In this document: piece after piece, positions 27,560-36,128 of the stretch
How the letters are laid out: the number at the start of each line of letters is the position of its first letter
Numbering within the stretch: the stretch's first letter is position 1
NCBI GenBank assembly: GCA_963772445.1
Contig: CAVYXK010000016.1
Location: forward strand, 744,001 to 808,000
Source: CAVYXK01 sp963772445
Lineage (GTDB): Bacteria; Pseudomonadota; Alphaproteobacteria; Acetobacterales; Acetobacteraceae
Length of the DNA: 64,000 bases
Direction: 5' to 3'
Position numbers and translations under genes: made by a program
Notes under the pieces: generated by a model
Told to the model about the DNA's origin: nothing
The model's input: only the letters and a program-made list of their open reading frames with translations
Database searches by the model: none

Positions 27560-27870
27560 CACGCGGTTGATCCAGTCCGACGCGATACACGATAACAAGA
27601 TCAATGGAGGGTATGACGAAGGCGAACTGGCCGCCGGCGCCCATGCGAAGAAGCTGCCCGGCGGCAGGGTGACGATGGAGGCGTAGGGGGCATGGTGGGA
27701 GCCGGTCCACTAGAGATAGCCGTATCCCGGCCCATAGCCGGATTCGGAATAGGGCTTTGTGCTCGCGCGCACCCAATCGGCCGGCACCACCTGCCGGTCG
27801 CGGCAGCGGCCTTCGTGCAGGTAAAAGCAAGCCGAAGCGAGCCAGATCGCGGACACCCATGCGGATTGGA
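27560..27870 (-). pseudogene. Beta-lactamase/serine hydrolase C-terminal remnant
   Basis: Across frames the minus strand reads MGVRDLARFGLL, then ADWVRASTKPYSESGYGPGYGYL followed by an in-frame TAG, then WTGSHHAPYASIVTLPPGSFFAWG and AGGQFAFVIPSIDLVIVYRVG. This order (ARFG, W-V, GYGxxWW-like, GAGGQ-F-IPSxDLV) is the C-terminal third of class C beta-lactamase-like hydrolases. At least two frameshifts and a stop show decay. Its 3' end fuses to the recombinase remnant. Limits are approximate. Confidence 0.6.
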
Positions 27871-28140
27871 TAGGCGCAATAGAGGGCGATAATCTTCCAT
27901 CCCAATCGGCGCCGCGATTGCTCGCTCAAATGCGTCGAACACCAACGAACCGGGCATGCAAATAAATGCCGCCCAGCGCCGGCCGCTCTGCCAACCTACC
28001 CCTGTTCGGGGTGCCCGCCGTGCTTTCAGAGCTGAATCCTCTTCCGGCGGCAGCGTTAGCGCGATACGCGGACTAGGATGCTGCGGCATGCTTCTCCTTC
28101 CGGTTTGGCTGCTGCGGAAGCGAACTGCGGGGACGATCAC

Positions 28141-28506
28141 ATGAGCCTGAAGCTAGTAGCGTCCAACGAAGACCGCGCGCTCGCGATCCGCGACCACCTT
28201 CTTCCGCTGGTTCGGCAAGGCGGCAGGCTCGAAGTTCAGCGTGACATCGTGAGACTGGTCACCTTGGACCAGGCTCCCTGGCTCATCCGTCACTGGACGC
28301 CCTTCAATGACCTGCAACCCGGGGAAGCATCCTCGCCGGGCTACCGGCGCGCCATGGAACGGCAGCGTGCAACGGTGGATTTACCCTACGGCCTTGAGGT
28401 ATGGCACGGCGCGAAGGTGCTTAGCATCCTGTGGGCGAGCGATGGACGCTTCGAGGTCGCAAGCTTCATCCGTGGTCCATGGGAGGACCTGGCACTTGCG
28501 CTTTGA
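28141..28506 (+). CDS. Hypothetical protein
   Basis: A 121-residue soluble protein starting MSLKLVASNEDRALAIRDHL. It has no signal peptide or membrane segment and no motif I recognise; notable parts are RDIVRLVTLDQAPWLIRHWTPF and VWHGAKVLSILWASDGRFEV. It is isolated between decayed recombinase sequence and an IS110 copy. Codon use looks like that of real genes, and it is plausibly expressed. The 246 bases that follow contain a degenerate intergenic motif (gggtcgacttcggcggtt). Confidence 0.55.
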   Translation: MSLKLVASNEDRALAIRDHLLPLVRQGGRLEVQRDIVRLVTLDQAPWLIRHWTPFNDLQPGEASSPGYRRAMERQRATVDLPYGLEVWHGAKVLSILWASDGRFEVASFIRGPWEDLALAL

Positions 28507-28752
28507 AAGGGCGGAAGACGATTGAAGGACCGATTTGGGTCGACTTCGGCGGTTGGGGGGCAGCCCCCGGGCTACCGCCCCGCCAAATCAACAACCACCT
28601 TGACAGGGGACTCGCTGCAGCGAGGTCGCCTTTGCGCCCATAACCGCCGTTCAGTCGCGTGGTGCCGCTCTTCGAAAGATTTTATGCGGGTGGACGGCAA
28701 CCGGGAGGGAAGTAGGCTGAGGTTGCTACCACTCAGTCATACGGAGAGATCA

Positions 28753-29919
28753 ATGCGACGCTTTGACCCCCCTGTTCGCTCGATGGTTGCCGCCCGTGAG
28801 AATGCTAATGCCGTCTTCGTCGCCCTGGAACTCAGCAGGTCCAACTGGTTGATCGCCATCAGCCTCCCGCACAGCGAGAAGGTGAGCAAATACCGGATTG
28901 CGGCTGCGGATACTGTGGCGTTGCTCAGCCTGTTGTCCCGATTGAAGAAGCAGGCAGAACAGCGTTGCGGCGAGACTGTACGAGTTGTTTCGATCCATGA
29001 AGCTGGACTGGATGGCTTCTGGGTTCATCGCCTGCTACAGGCCAACGGTATTGACAGCCATGTAGTTGACGCAGCGTCGATTGCGGTGGAGCGACGCCAG
29101 CGGCGGGCGAAAACCGATCGGATCGATGTCGAGAAATTGCTGCGCACGCTGATGGGCTGGGCACGCGGCGAACGACGGATCTGTTCGATGGTGCGCCCGC
29201 CAAACCCGCAACAGGAGGACGCAAGGCGCTTAACCCGAGAGCGCGAGACGCTCATCGCTGAGCGGATTAAGCACGTGAACAGGATCAAGGGTCTGTTGGC
29301 AACGCAGGGGATTTTTGAGTTTGAGCCACTGCGCAAACACCGCCACGAGCGCTTGGAGGAGCTTCGGTGCTGGGACGGCCAACCCCTGCCGCCAAGGTTA
29401 AAGGCTGAACTTCTTCGCGAGCTCCAACGGCTCGAGTTGGTGCTCAGTCAGATCAGTGCGGTGGAGGCGGAGCGCGATCTGGCGCTCGAGCAAGCCGGGA
29501 CGGTCGAAACCATCTCTGGAGGAAACAACGCCCTGGTGCGTCTCAAAGGCATTGGAGCTGAAATTGCGTCAGTGCTGGGTTCGGAGGCGTTCTTTCGCTC
29601 TTTCGGCAACCGGAGAGAGGTAGCGGCATATGCTGGCCTGGCGCCCAGTCCCTGGCAAAGCGGCGGAATAGACGTTGAGCAGGGCATCTCGAAGGCAGGC
29701 AACCCTCGGTTGCGACGAACGATGATCCAGCTCGCCTGGCTGTGGGTGCGTCATCAGCCAGGAAGTGCATTGAGCCGCTGGTTTCACGAACGTGTCGGGG
29801 CGAGACGCGGCAAGATCCGACGGATCGCCATCGTGGCAGTGGCGCGCAAGCTGCTGGTGGCCCTGTGGCGCTTTGTAGCACAAGGCGTAATCCCGGCAGG
29901 AGCCGAGCTCAAAGTTTAA
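28753..29919 (+). CDS. IS110-family transposase (DEDD)
   Basis: A 388-residue transposase. N-terminal RuvC-like DEDD domain (FVALELSRSNWLIAI, later AKTDRIDVEKLLRTL with conserved Asp) and C-terminal Transposase_20 domain with RLKGIGAEIASVLGSEAF, REVAAYAGLAPSPWQSGG and the Ser-bearing ISKAGNPRLRRTMIQLAW stretch. The first motif reads ALELS where most members have GIDxS/GVDxS, so the first catalytic Asp appears replaced by Glu. IS110 elements lack clear inverted repeats, so I cannot set the ends. Confidence 0.88.
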   Translation: MRRFDPPVRSMVAARENANAVFVALELSRSNWLIAISLPHSEKVSKYRIAAADTVALLSLLSRLKKQAEQRCGETVRVVSIHEAGLDGFWVHRLLQANGIDSHVVDAASIAVERRQRRAKTDRIDVEKLLRTLMGWARGERRICSMVRPPNPQQEDARRLTRERETLIAERIKHVNRIKGLLATQGIFEFEPLRKHRHERLEELRCWDGQPLPPRLKAELLRELQRLELVLSQISAVEAERDLALEQAGTVETISGGNNALVRLKGIGAEIASVLGSEAFFRSFGNRREVAAYAGLAPSPWQSGGIDVEQGISKAGNPRLRRTMIQLAWLWVRHQPGSALSRWFHERVGARRGKIRRIAIVAVARKLLVALWRFVAQGVIPAGAELKV

Positions 29920-30387
29920 GTAACGCTAGGAAATGATTAAATCAACTTAGTCGCTTAATCGGGTTGAACCAATCCGCGGATCGGTCTTCCTGAGGTTGAT
30001 CCGCCGGATCCGGGTAGGGTGGCGATCGAACGTCCGCGTGGCTGCAAAACGCCGGTCCGAAAGATGGATCCCACCCTTTCCCGAGTTCCGCCGCCCTCGT
30101 GCATGAGGAATTGTGGTGCAGACCGTTCCTGGTCTGACCGAATGTGAGTGGATGCGGTCGTCGTTGCCGCATGGTCACAACGGACTTGGTGCTCGGATCC
30201 CGCCGATACGGAGAACAAGGCAATGCTCTAATTCCCCTTGACGGACAGAACCCCATGTGAGCGGACGTCCCGTCCGCCGACCTCCTCGGCTGCAATGGGT
30301 AAGCGGACCGGTGATCGCCGCGTCCGAGGACTGCCAACACCGCTCTGATGCGCTAGATCTTCTGGATGACCAGGGTGGAGCAGAGCG
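29920..30387. other. Intergenic stretch without a recognisable gene
   Basis: These 468 bases between the IS110 transposase and the SDR gene hold no ORF that I can support. The right part will contain the SDR promoter; a ggtggagcagagcg ribosome-site region directly precedes its ATG. Confidence 0.5.
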
Positions 30388-31134
30388 ATGAGCAAACTGA
30401 CAGGCCAAGTCGCCGTCGTCACGGGCGCGTCGAAAGGGATAGGCGCGGAGATAGCCAGGCAGTTGGCGGCAGCGGGTGCAGCGGTCGTCGTGAATTACGC
30501 GAGCGATCGCGAGGGCGCGGAGAAGGTGGTCGCCGACATCGCGGGCGCCGGTGGCAGGGCGGTGGCGGTCCAAGGAAACGTTGCGAGGTCTGCAGACGTG
30601 GACCGCATCTTCGCCCAGGCGAAGAGTACCTTCGGAACCGTCGGTATCCTGGTGAACAGCGCGGGAACCTACCGGTTCGGCGCGATTGAGGAGGTCACAG
30701 AAGAGGAGTTCCACCGGCACTTCGACACCAACGTGCTCGGCCTGCTGCTGGCGACCAAGGCGGCCGTCGCCCAGTTTGGGCCGGAGGGCGGCAGCGTGAT
30801 CAACATCGGGTCGGCAGCCAGTCGCCTCGCGCCGCCCGGCGCGTCCATCTATTCCGCCACGAAAGGCGCCGTGGACGTGATCACGCGGGTACTCGCCAAG
30901 GAACTGGGCCCGCGAAGGATCCGCGTGAACTCGGTCAATCCAGGCGTGGTCGACACCGAAGGCAATCGTGCCGCAGGCATCATCGGCAGCGACTTCGAAA
31001 AGCAGGCGGCGCAACAGGCGCCCCTTGGCCGCACAGGGCAACCGAGCGACGTGGCACCCGCCGTGGTGTTTCTTGCCTCGGACGACACCCGCTGGATGAC
31101 CGGCGAGATCCTGGTCGTGTCCGGCGGCCTTTAG
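30388..31134 (+). CDS. SDR family NAD(P)-dependent oxidoreductase (FabG-like)
   Basis: A 248-residue classical short-chain dehydrogenase: cofactor motif TGASKGIG (residues 13-20), NSAG (in place of NNAG), catalytic Ser in INIGSAAS, YSATKGAVD with Tyr and Lys, and the C-terminal GRTGQPSDVAPAVVFLASDD..GEILVVSGG. The NYAS sequence after the second strand suggests NADPH preference. Stand-alone gene on the island; substrate unknown. Confidence 0.92.
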   Translation: MSKLTGQVAVVTGASKGIGAEIARQLAAAGAAVVVNYASDREGAEKVVADIAGAGGRAVAVQGNVARSADVDRIFAQAKSTFGTVGILVNSAGTYRFGAIEEVTEEEFHRHFDTNVLGLLLATKAAVAQFGPEGGSVINIGSAASRLAPPGASIYSATKGAVDVITRVLAKELGPRRIRVNSVNPGVVDTEGNRAAGIIGSDFEKQAAQQAPLGRTGQPSDVAPAVVFLASDDTRWMTGEILVVSGGL

Positions 31135-31647
31135 CGCCTCCGCGCAAAGCGCAAATGCCCAAGTCGCACCGTTCGACACCGCGGTGCGACGGGGGCGTGG
31201 TGGACGAGCGGACGGCACATCGGTGCGTCCTTCAGCCGAAATTCCGCTTTGGATCGAATCCGGCGGTTCGGGTGGGCAGCTCCGCTACCGCCGGTTCGGA
31301 TGGAAATCCAGACATAGGACGCTCCTGCCCGCGCCGGCTGGTGTGCGCCCAATTCTGCCGCTGCCGCTGCCGCCGCGCAACCCATTGATCCGACCCAATG
31401 CTACGTCAGCCTGAAACTGCTTTAGGCGTGGAAGGCTATAGCGGTGCCACGGTGATGGTCGCTGGCGAAGGCGAAATTGTTGGTCCTAAAGGTCCCAGCA
31501 AGCGCAATCGAGCCAACGACGGCATTATGCCGCCGCGAGGCGGTGCTACCGGCGCGGTCGGTGCGCTCGGCACAGCCGAAACCGGAGCGTTGTCTTCGCC
31601 ACCGCGCGCGCCTAGCCTGACACCACGCCAGCGGGCGGAGGACGCGG
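31135..31647. other. Degenerate intergenic stretch
   Basis: No gene supported in 513 bases. Around 31240-31310 the phrase ggcggttcgggtgggcagct and the repeated ctaccgcc resemble 35862-35900 (ggccgttcgggtgggtgccg then ctaccgcc), so this is probably a degenerate repeat family shared by several island gaps. The part after 31420 is of unknown origin and would hold the promoter of the following two-gene locus. Confidence 0.45.
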
Positions 31648-32553
31648 ATGTCTGGAACACAGAACAAAGAAGCAACAGCCTCACAGGCTGCAGGAACCCA
31701 GCAGAACGACGCGAGGGACGCCTGGGTCAAGCGCGTGCTGGGGATCGAAACCTCTGGGCGCTATCGCCGCACGCCGCTGAAGACAAAGGCGCTGCCGGAC
31801 AAATACGATGGCGAGGATACGCGCCTGGGCTTCCGCGCCGAGTTGCTCTCACCCGAGTTAATGGCGCAGCATGCCGCCGCCTATTCGGAGCAATTGAGCC
31901 GCGCGGCAGGCCGGCCGGTGGTCGTCACCCCCGAAAAGGCACGGGAACTCGACGCGAAGCACAACGAGGCCCAGGTCACGCGCTATCACACGCCTGAGCA
32001 GCAGGCGGCGACGGAGGTCAGCTTCGACGAGACCGGCCGCGCCTACGACCAATCCGGCAACTCGCCCCTCCAGTCCGGTAAGTTGCTGCAGGCTCTCAGC
32101 CCCGAGGGCACACTGCACGCGATGCCGCACTCCCTTGTCGTGCGGATGCCCGATGGCTCGGAAACGCCATATCATCAAGGGGTTCCACTTCCGAAGGGCG
32201 CACAGCTCGTCAACACGCACCACTCCACATTGCTCGCCGGAGGCGACGTGGCGGGGGCGGGTCACATCTACGTCGACGATGAGCACATCATCCAGGTGGA
32301 CGATCAGAGCGGGCACTACAAGCCGGATGCCGAGATGACCCATCAGGCGGTGGCCGAGATCGCCGCGCAGGGTGGTCTTGTCGACCGGCGCGTGATCGAT
32401 AGGACCAAAACACCCATTGACGCCGCGACCTTTGGCCGCATCTCGCCGGAACTCGGTGCGAGGGCCCAGGCCCAGGATGCGCTCATGGCGCGGATCAAAG
32501 CACCCCAACTGGGTGACAACGTCGCCGCGCTGAACTCAGCAGCATCGGCGTGA
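31648..32553 (+). CDS. Putative effector-like protein with HST-LAGG / SGHYKP signature
   Basis: A 301-residue soluble protein with a polar N-terminus (SGTQNKEATASQAAGTQQND) and no signal peptide. A distinctive segment at residues 190-226 reads NTHHSTLLAGGDVAGAGHIYV and, about 10 residues later, SGHYKP. An H-S/T-x-LAGG...AG-I-V...SGHY-P arrangement is one I recall from plant IQM calmodulin-binding proteins and some bacterial putative effectors; this is memory, not a search. The C-terminal part (VDRRVIDRTKTPIDAATFG) shows nothing else. It is followed after 10 bases by a second gene in another frame, so the two probably form a transcription unit. Confidence 0.6.
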   Translation: MSGTQNKEATASQAAGTQQNDARDAWVKRVLGIETSGRYRRTPLKTKALPDKYDGEDTRLGFRAELLSPELMAQHAAAYSEQLSRAAGRPVVVTPEKARELDAKHNEAQVTRYHTPEQQAATEVSFDETGRAYDQSGNSPLQSGKLLQALSPEGTLHAMPHSLVVRMPDGSETPYHQGVPLPKGAQLVNTHHSTLLAGGDVAGAGHIYVDDEHIIQVDDQSGHYKPDAEMTHQAVAEIAAQGGLVDRRVIDRTKTPIDAATFGRISPELGARAQAQDALMARIKAPQLGDNVAALNSAASA

Positions 32554-32563
32554 GAGCGCGCTG

Positions 32564-33649
32564 ATGCACGCCGCCGCGCAGACGGCGATCGAGGCGCTCT
32601 CGGCCAAGGACCGGGCGAAAGCGGGGCTACAGGGGGTGGGGTCCGGCAACCGCGAGGCGCGGGTCGGCCTCATGGATAAGCGCTCCGGCATCACCGATGA
32701 GGAATTCGCGGCGCTGCGATCCTTGCCGGAAGCCGAGCGCAAGCCGGCGACACACGACCGCGCCAAGCTCAACCAGCTCAAAGCGCCGCTTGGCGAGGCG
32801 GAATTCACGAAGCTGCAGGCCGCCGCCACCGCCATTCGAATCATGCAGGCGGCACTGGAGGCCGGCGGCGACAAACTCGCGACAGCGATGAAGAAAGCCG
32901 GCGTGGACACGCGGGAGGTGTTTACCGAGAAGATGAACACGGTACGCGCGCGGCTGGGCGCGGGCTCGATCGCGGAACTGCAGCAGAAACTGGGTGTCGA
33001 CGACATCGCTGGTCTCAAGGCGAAGCTCGGTGAGAACGCGGTCGCCGCGATCGCCGACAATGACACTGCCAAACAGCAGCTTTACGCCGCGCACGGCGTG
33101 AAGGACATCGCGATGACGGACGTCAACAGCCAGCCCGGTGTCAATCTCGAGATCGGTCAGGGCAATGCGCTTAACCTGGCGACCAGCCAATTCCTGCAGA
33201 CCGAGGGCAATGAGGCACAGGCGCGCAACAAGCGCGCGCTGCGCGGCGAGATCGTCGCGGAAGCCGCGCGCCGCGAGGCGATGCGCGAGGAACAGAAGCG
33301 GATCCGGCGCATGGCCAACGAAGGTGTCATCGCCGCCGGCGGCGTGGTCCCACCCCGCGCCGCTCCACCGGAGGCACGGGATGGCGGTGCCGGCGGCGAT
33401 CAGATCGACCTGGACGGAGCGCGGCGGGACGGGTTCGACGGCGACGAAGGCGGGCCGCCCGTGCAGGACTACGACGATCTGCCCGACGCGGTGGATGCCG
33501 AGGCTCCGGACACAGAGGAGCACGTGCAGCCGGCAGCGCCGGCCGGCAGCCGAGTGGACCTCGGAAGCGCTCTGCGCGATGGGTTCGACGGCGACGACGA
33601 GGATCGCGCCAACCAGCGCCTGAATGACGACGACGATCTACTCGGATAG
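32564..33649 (+). CDS. Uncharacterised helical protein with C-terminal DGFDGD repeats
   Basis: A 361-residue protein without signal peptide or membrane segment. The first 240 residues are strongly helical (Ala/Glu/Lys-rich, for example KLQAAATAIRIMQAALEAGG, REEQKRIRRMANEG). The tail is acidic and disordered and carries two copies of one motif: IDLDGARRDGFDGDE (281-295) and VDLGSALRDGFDGDD (331-345), each followed by an Asp-rich stretch (DYDDL, NDDDDLL). Repeated acidic tail motifs in a bacterial protein suggest Ca2+ or partner binding, or an export signal. Partner of the upstream gene by position. No family recognised. Confidence 0.6.
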   Translation: MHAAAQTAIEALSAKDRAKAGLQGVGSGNREARVGLMDKRSGITDEEFAALRSLPEAERKPATHDRAKLNQLKAPLGEAEFTKLQAAATAIRIMQAALEAGGDKLATAMKKAGVDTREVFTEKMNTVRARLGAGSIAELQQKLGVDDIAGLKAKLGENAVAAIADNDTAKQQLYAAHGVKDIAMTDVNSQPGVNLEIGQGNALNLATSQFLQTEGNEAQARNKRALRGEIVAEAARREAMREEQKRIRRMANEGVIAAGGVVPPRAAPPEARDGGAGGDQIDLDGARRDGFDGDEGGPPVQDYDDLPDAVDAEAPDTEEHVQPAAPAGSRVDLGSALRDGFDGDDEDRANQRLNDDDDLLG

Positions 33650-33683
33650 CCCGCGTCGCAAAAGAAATCTTGTGCGACACTTA

Positions 33684-34784
33684 CTAATCGGTCAGGAACT
33701 TAGGCTACAAAACGAGTTGTACTTTGCCTTGCTGCCTGCTATATCAGGAGCATGGTTCGAGACGGCAGGACATTAGACCATAAGACGCTGGAGGAGATCC
33801 GGCGGATGGCGGTCGAGCGAGTGCAGGAGGGCGAGGCACCCAGTGCGGTGATTGCGTCCTATGGATTTTGCCGCACGACGATCTACAAATGGCTGAACAA
33901 GGTGAAGCGTGGCGGCCGCGGTGATCCTCTCCGCTCACGCAAGGGGACCGGTCGCCCTGCCAAATTGACGAAGAAGCAAAAACGGCAGGTATTCCGCTGG
34001 ATCAACGGCAAGGATCCCCGGCAGCACGGCTTCGACTTTGGTCTGTGGACCCGGCAAATCGTCGCTCAGTTGATTGCCGACAGGTTTGGCATCGAGGTCA
34101 GCCTCGCCTCGGTGGGCAAACTGCTGGCGGAGCTGGGGTTGACGCCGCAAAAGCCACTGATGCGCGCCTACCAGCGTGATCCAGAGGCGATTGAGGCCTG
34201 GAAGCAGACCACCTATCCGCGGCTGGCGGCGCGGGCGAAACGCGCCGGGGCGGAGATCTATTTCTGGGATGAGTCGGGGTTTCGTGCCGATGCGGTACAA
34301 GGCAAGACCTGGGGCGTCAGGGGGCGCACGCCGGTGGTCGAGGTGCCGGGCCCCCGACAATCGGTTTCGGCGGCATCCGCGGTCAATGCCAAGGGCGCCT
34401 TCTGGTTTGTCACCTATAAGGGCGGGATGACGGCAGAGCTATTTGTCGGCTTACTCAAGCACGTTATGCGTGGTCGCAGAAAGCCGCTGTTTTTGGTGTT
34501 GGACAGCCTGCCCGCTCACAAAGCGAGGATGGTGCGAGACTACGTCGCCTCGACGAATGGCAAACTCGAACTGCACTTCCTGCCCGGCTATGCGCCAGAG
34601 CTGAACCCCGACGAACTGGTGTGGAACTACGTCAAGCGCACCGGCACGGCCAAGAGCCCACTCGCCTCCGGCAAGTCGCTGCAAGACCGCATCGAGGCCG
34701 ACTTACAGGCTGTCCAGGACGATCCGGCGCTTGTCAGATCTTTCTTCAGGGCGCCAACTGTAGCCTATATTGTTGACTGATTAG
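33684..34784 (+). mobile_element. IS630-family insertion sequence
   Basis: Imperfect terminal inverted repeats: left CTAATCGGTCAGGAA..AGGCTACA from 33684, right end the matching TGTAGCCT..TGACTGATTAG to 34784. TA dinucleotides flank both ends (33682-33683, 34785-34786), the usual IS630 target duplication. It holds one intact transposase gene and lies just 3' of the DGFDGD gene. Confidence 0.86.
33752..34780 (+). CDS. IS630-family transposase
   Basis: A 342-residue DDE transposase: N-terminal helix-turn-helix (VIASYGFCRTTIYKWLNKV), second winged-helix part, and catalytic residues in EIYFWDESGFRAD (Asp), LFLVLDSLPAHKA (Asp) and LPGYAPELNPDELVWNYVK (Glu). Complete and uninterrupted. The stop lies four bases inside the right end of the element. 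Confidence 0.93.
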   Translation: MVRDGRTLDHKTLEEIRRMAVERVQEGEAPSAVIASYGFCRTTIYKWLNKVKRGGRGDPLRSRKGTGRPAKLTKKQKRQVFRWINGKDPRQHGFDFGLWTRQIVAQLIADRFGIEVSLASVGKLLAELGLTPQKPLMRAYQRDPEAIEAWKQTTYPRLAARAKRAGAEIYFWDESGFRADAVQGKTWGVRGRTPVVEVPGPRQSVSAASAVNAKGAFWFVTYKGGMTAELFVGLLKHVMRGRRKPLFLVLDSLPAHKARMVRDYVASTNGKLELHFLPGYAPELNPDELVWNYVKRTGTAKSPLASGKSLQDRIEADLQAVQDDPALVRSFFRAPTVAYIVD

Positions 34785-34821
34785 TAAATATGGCTCTGTT
34801 GAGCCATATTTTCCCGCCCTC

Positions 34822-34920
34822 CTATCGGCGAGCCTGTCGGGCATGGAATACGCCGACAACCTCAACCTCGGCATGTTCTACCAGAATGCGATATACAATT
34901 ATAGAAAGACGAACATCATC
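34822..34920 (-). pseudogene. ParE/RelE-type toxin C-terminal remnant
   Basis: The minus strand reads DDVRLSIIVYRILVEHAEVEVVGVFHARQARR and a stop (landmark of the C-terminal two strands of ParE-family toxins: xxYRxxxxxxEVVxVxHxxxDR). Only about 30 codons remain, upstream of which there is an in-frame stop. No antitoxin gene is visible. The sequence from here to 35312 contains nothing else I can name. Confidence 0.45.
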
Positions 34921-35312
34921 CATTCATCTTCACGAGTCGTTGCTTAGGCGGCAGCAGTCGCCCGGCCGTCCGGTGCGCGGCTCAATAGCGGCTACAAAAG
35001 AGGTTAACCTTAAAAAGGTTACCCTCGCCACGCGGTAGGCGGGCGATCGGACCGCACAGTTCACGCTGAACAGTCGCAGCAGCTCTGCTGGCGCTCAGCG
35101 CCCGCGCTGCGTCCGTGCGTGGGCACGAGCCACCCGACTAACCGCTGCGACGAGCGCTGTTAGCCAGGGCTCAGCGGCCAGCGCCATCGCCATTGAGCCG
35201 CCTCGACGCTAGGCGACGAAGACCCCTGCTCGCGGGAATTGCTGGCAGGATCGAGACTTATCGCTACCTAGCTTGCCTGCCTGCGTACGGCGTGCCCATC
35301 TCTCTGCCGCCT

Positions 35313-35570
35313 ATGCTGACCAAGCACCCCAACATCGTCATCGCGCTGCCGCCCAAGCGTAGCCATCGCAAGCGGGCCAAGGCCGCACCGATCCTGACCA
35401 GCCGCATCGTCGATCACAGCAAGCCGAGCCCGCTCGACGAGGTCGACCACGAGGCGGCCGGAGCCGCAGCGGATCGGCTCTGGCAGGAGCTTGTGCGCAG
35501 AGTGAACCAAGCCGCGCCGGCTCAGCCCGAGCCGGGCCGGAAGAACAGCCGCACAAGGTCCGGGCAATAG
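35313..35570 (+). CDS. Small basic hypothetical protein
   Basis: An 85-residue protein if started at 35313 (MLTKHPNIVIALPPKRSHRKRAKAAP...). It has a basic N-terminal half and a helical C-terminal half (DHEAAGAAADRLWQELVRRV). I recall similar short proteins near IS and phage genes in Acetobacteraceae. Its 3' end overlaps the convergent gene by 49 bases, so one of the two may be spurious. Confidence 0.4.
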   Translation: MLTKHPNIVIALPPKRSHRKRAKAAPILTSRIVDHSKPSPLDEVDHEAAGAAADRLWQELVRRVNQAAPAQPEPGRKNSRTRSGQ

Positions 35571-35785
35571 ACGCTGCACCGCTCGGCAAGGTTCTGCGCT
35601 TCGCGCTTCGAGCAGTCGCCGATCAGCGGATCCCAGATGACCCACAGCGGCGTCTGAGGTGCGTATTCCCGCAGGAGGCGAGCGACGCTGAGGCGGCCCC
35701 ACCGCGCGCAGCGCTGGCACCTGATCTCGACCGTCCTCGCACCACGCTCGGCAACGTCACCCAGCAGGATCACGTCACGCGCCAT
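35522..35785 (-). CDS. Small conserved hypothetical protein with CxxC-like motif
   Basis: An 87-residue protein from MARDVILLGDVAERGARTVEIRCQRC. It has IRCQRCARWGRLSVARLLREY, a treble-clef-like zinc motif with partners DCSKREA and RCSVYCPDL further on. Short proteins of this pattern are common in alphaproteobacterial genomic islands; function unknown. Convergent overlap with the preceding gene. Confidence 0.55.
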   Translation of the reverse strand: MARDVILLGDVAERGARTVEIRCQRCARWGRLSVARLLREYAPQTPLWVIWDPLIGDCSKREAQNLAERCSVYCPDLVRLFFRPGSG

Positions 35786-35803
35786 CGCGCGACGTTCGCT
35801 CAA

Positions 35804-36128
35804 ACCGCGTTGCCTGTTGTCAGCGCGCGGAGTGCAACGTCCTGTCGATCGGCTTGGGTCGACTCCGGCCGTTCGGGTGGGTGCCGCTACCGCCGCTCAG
35901 GGTGAAGAGCCGCGATAGAGAGCCGCTCGCACTGAGGTCCGCTCTGCGCCCATGGCGGTCATTCCGGGGCGCCTCGCCGTCCCTCGAATGCAGACATTCG
36001 CTCAAGCGTGGTGGTAGCTGCTCGGATGTCTGCTGCGGGTGGTTTGCGGACCTTCAGGCAACTCCCCAGATATTGCTGCCGCGGCACGATCGGTGGATGC
36101 TTGGACGTTAAAGAAGGGCGGGCCGAGG
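35804..36128. other. Degenerate intergenic stretch
   Basis: No gene supported. It shares ggccgttcgggtgggtgccg and ctaccgcc with the gap at 31135-31647, and cattccggg/gcagacattcgct with island gaps around 26130-26230, all apparently remnants of one repeat family. Confidence 0.4.

Noticed and set aside
26997..27929. 310-codon minus-strand frame as one gene
   Set aside because: It is a chance read-through joining parts of a hydrolase remnant, a recombinase remnant and other frames; it is annotated as two remnants instead.
34790..35038. 82-codon plus-strand frame
   Set aside because: Overlaps the antisense toxin remnant and has no protein-like character.
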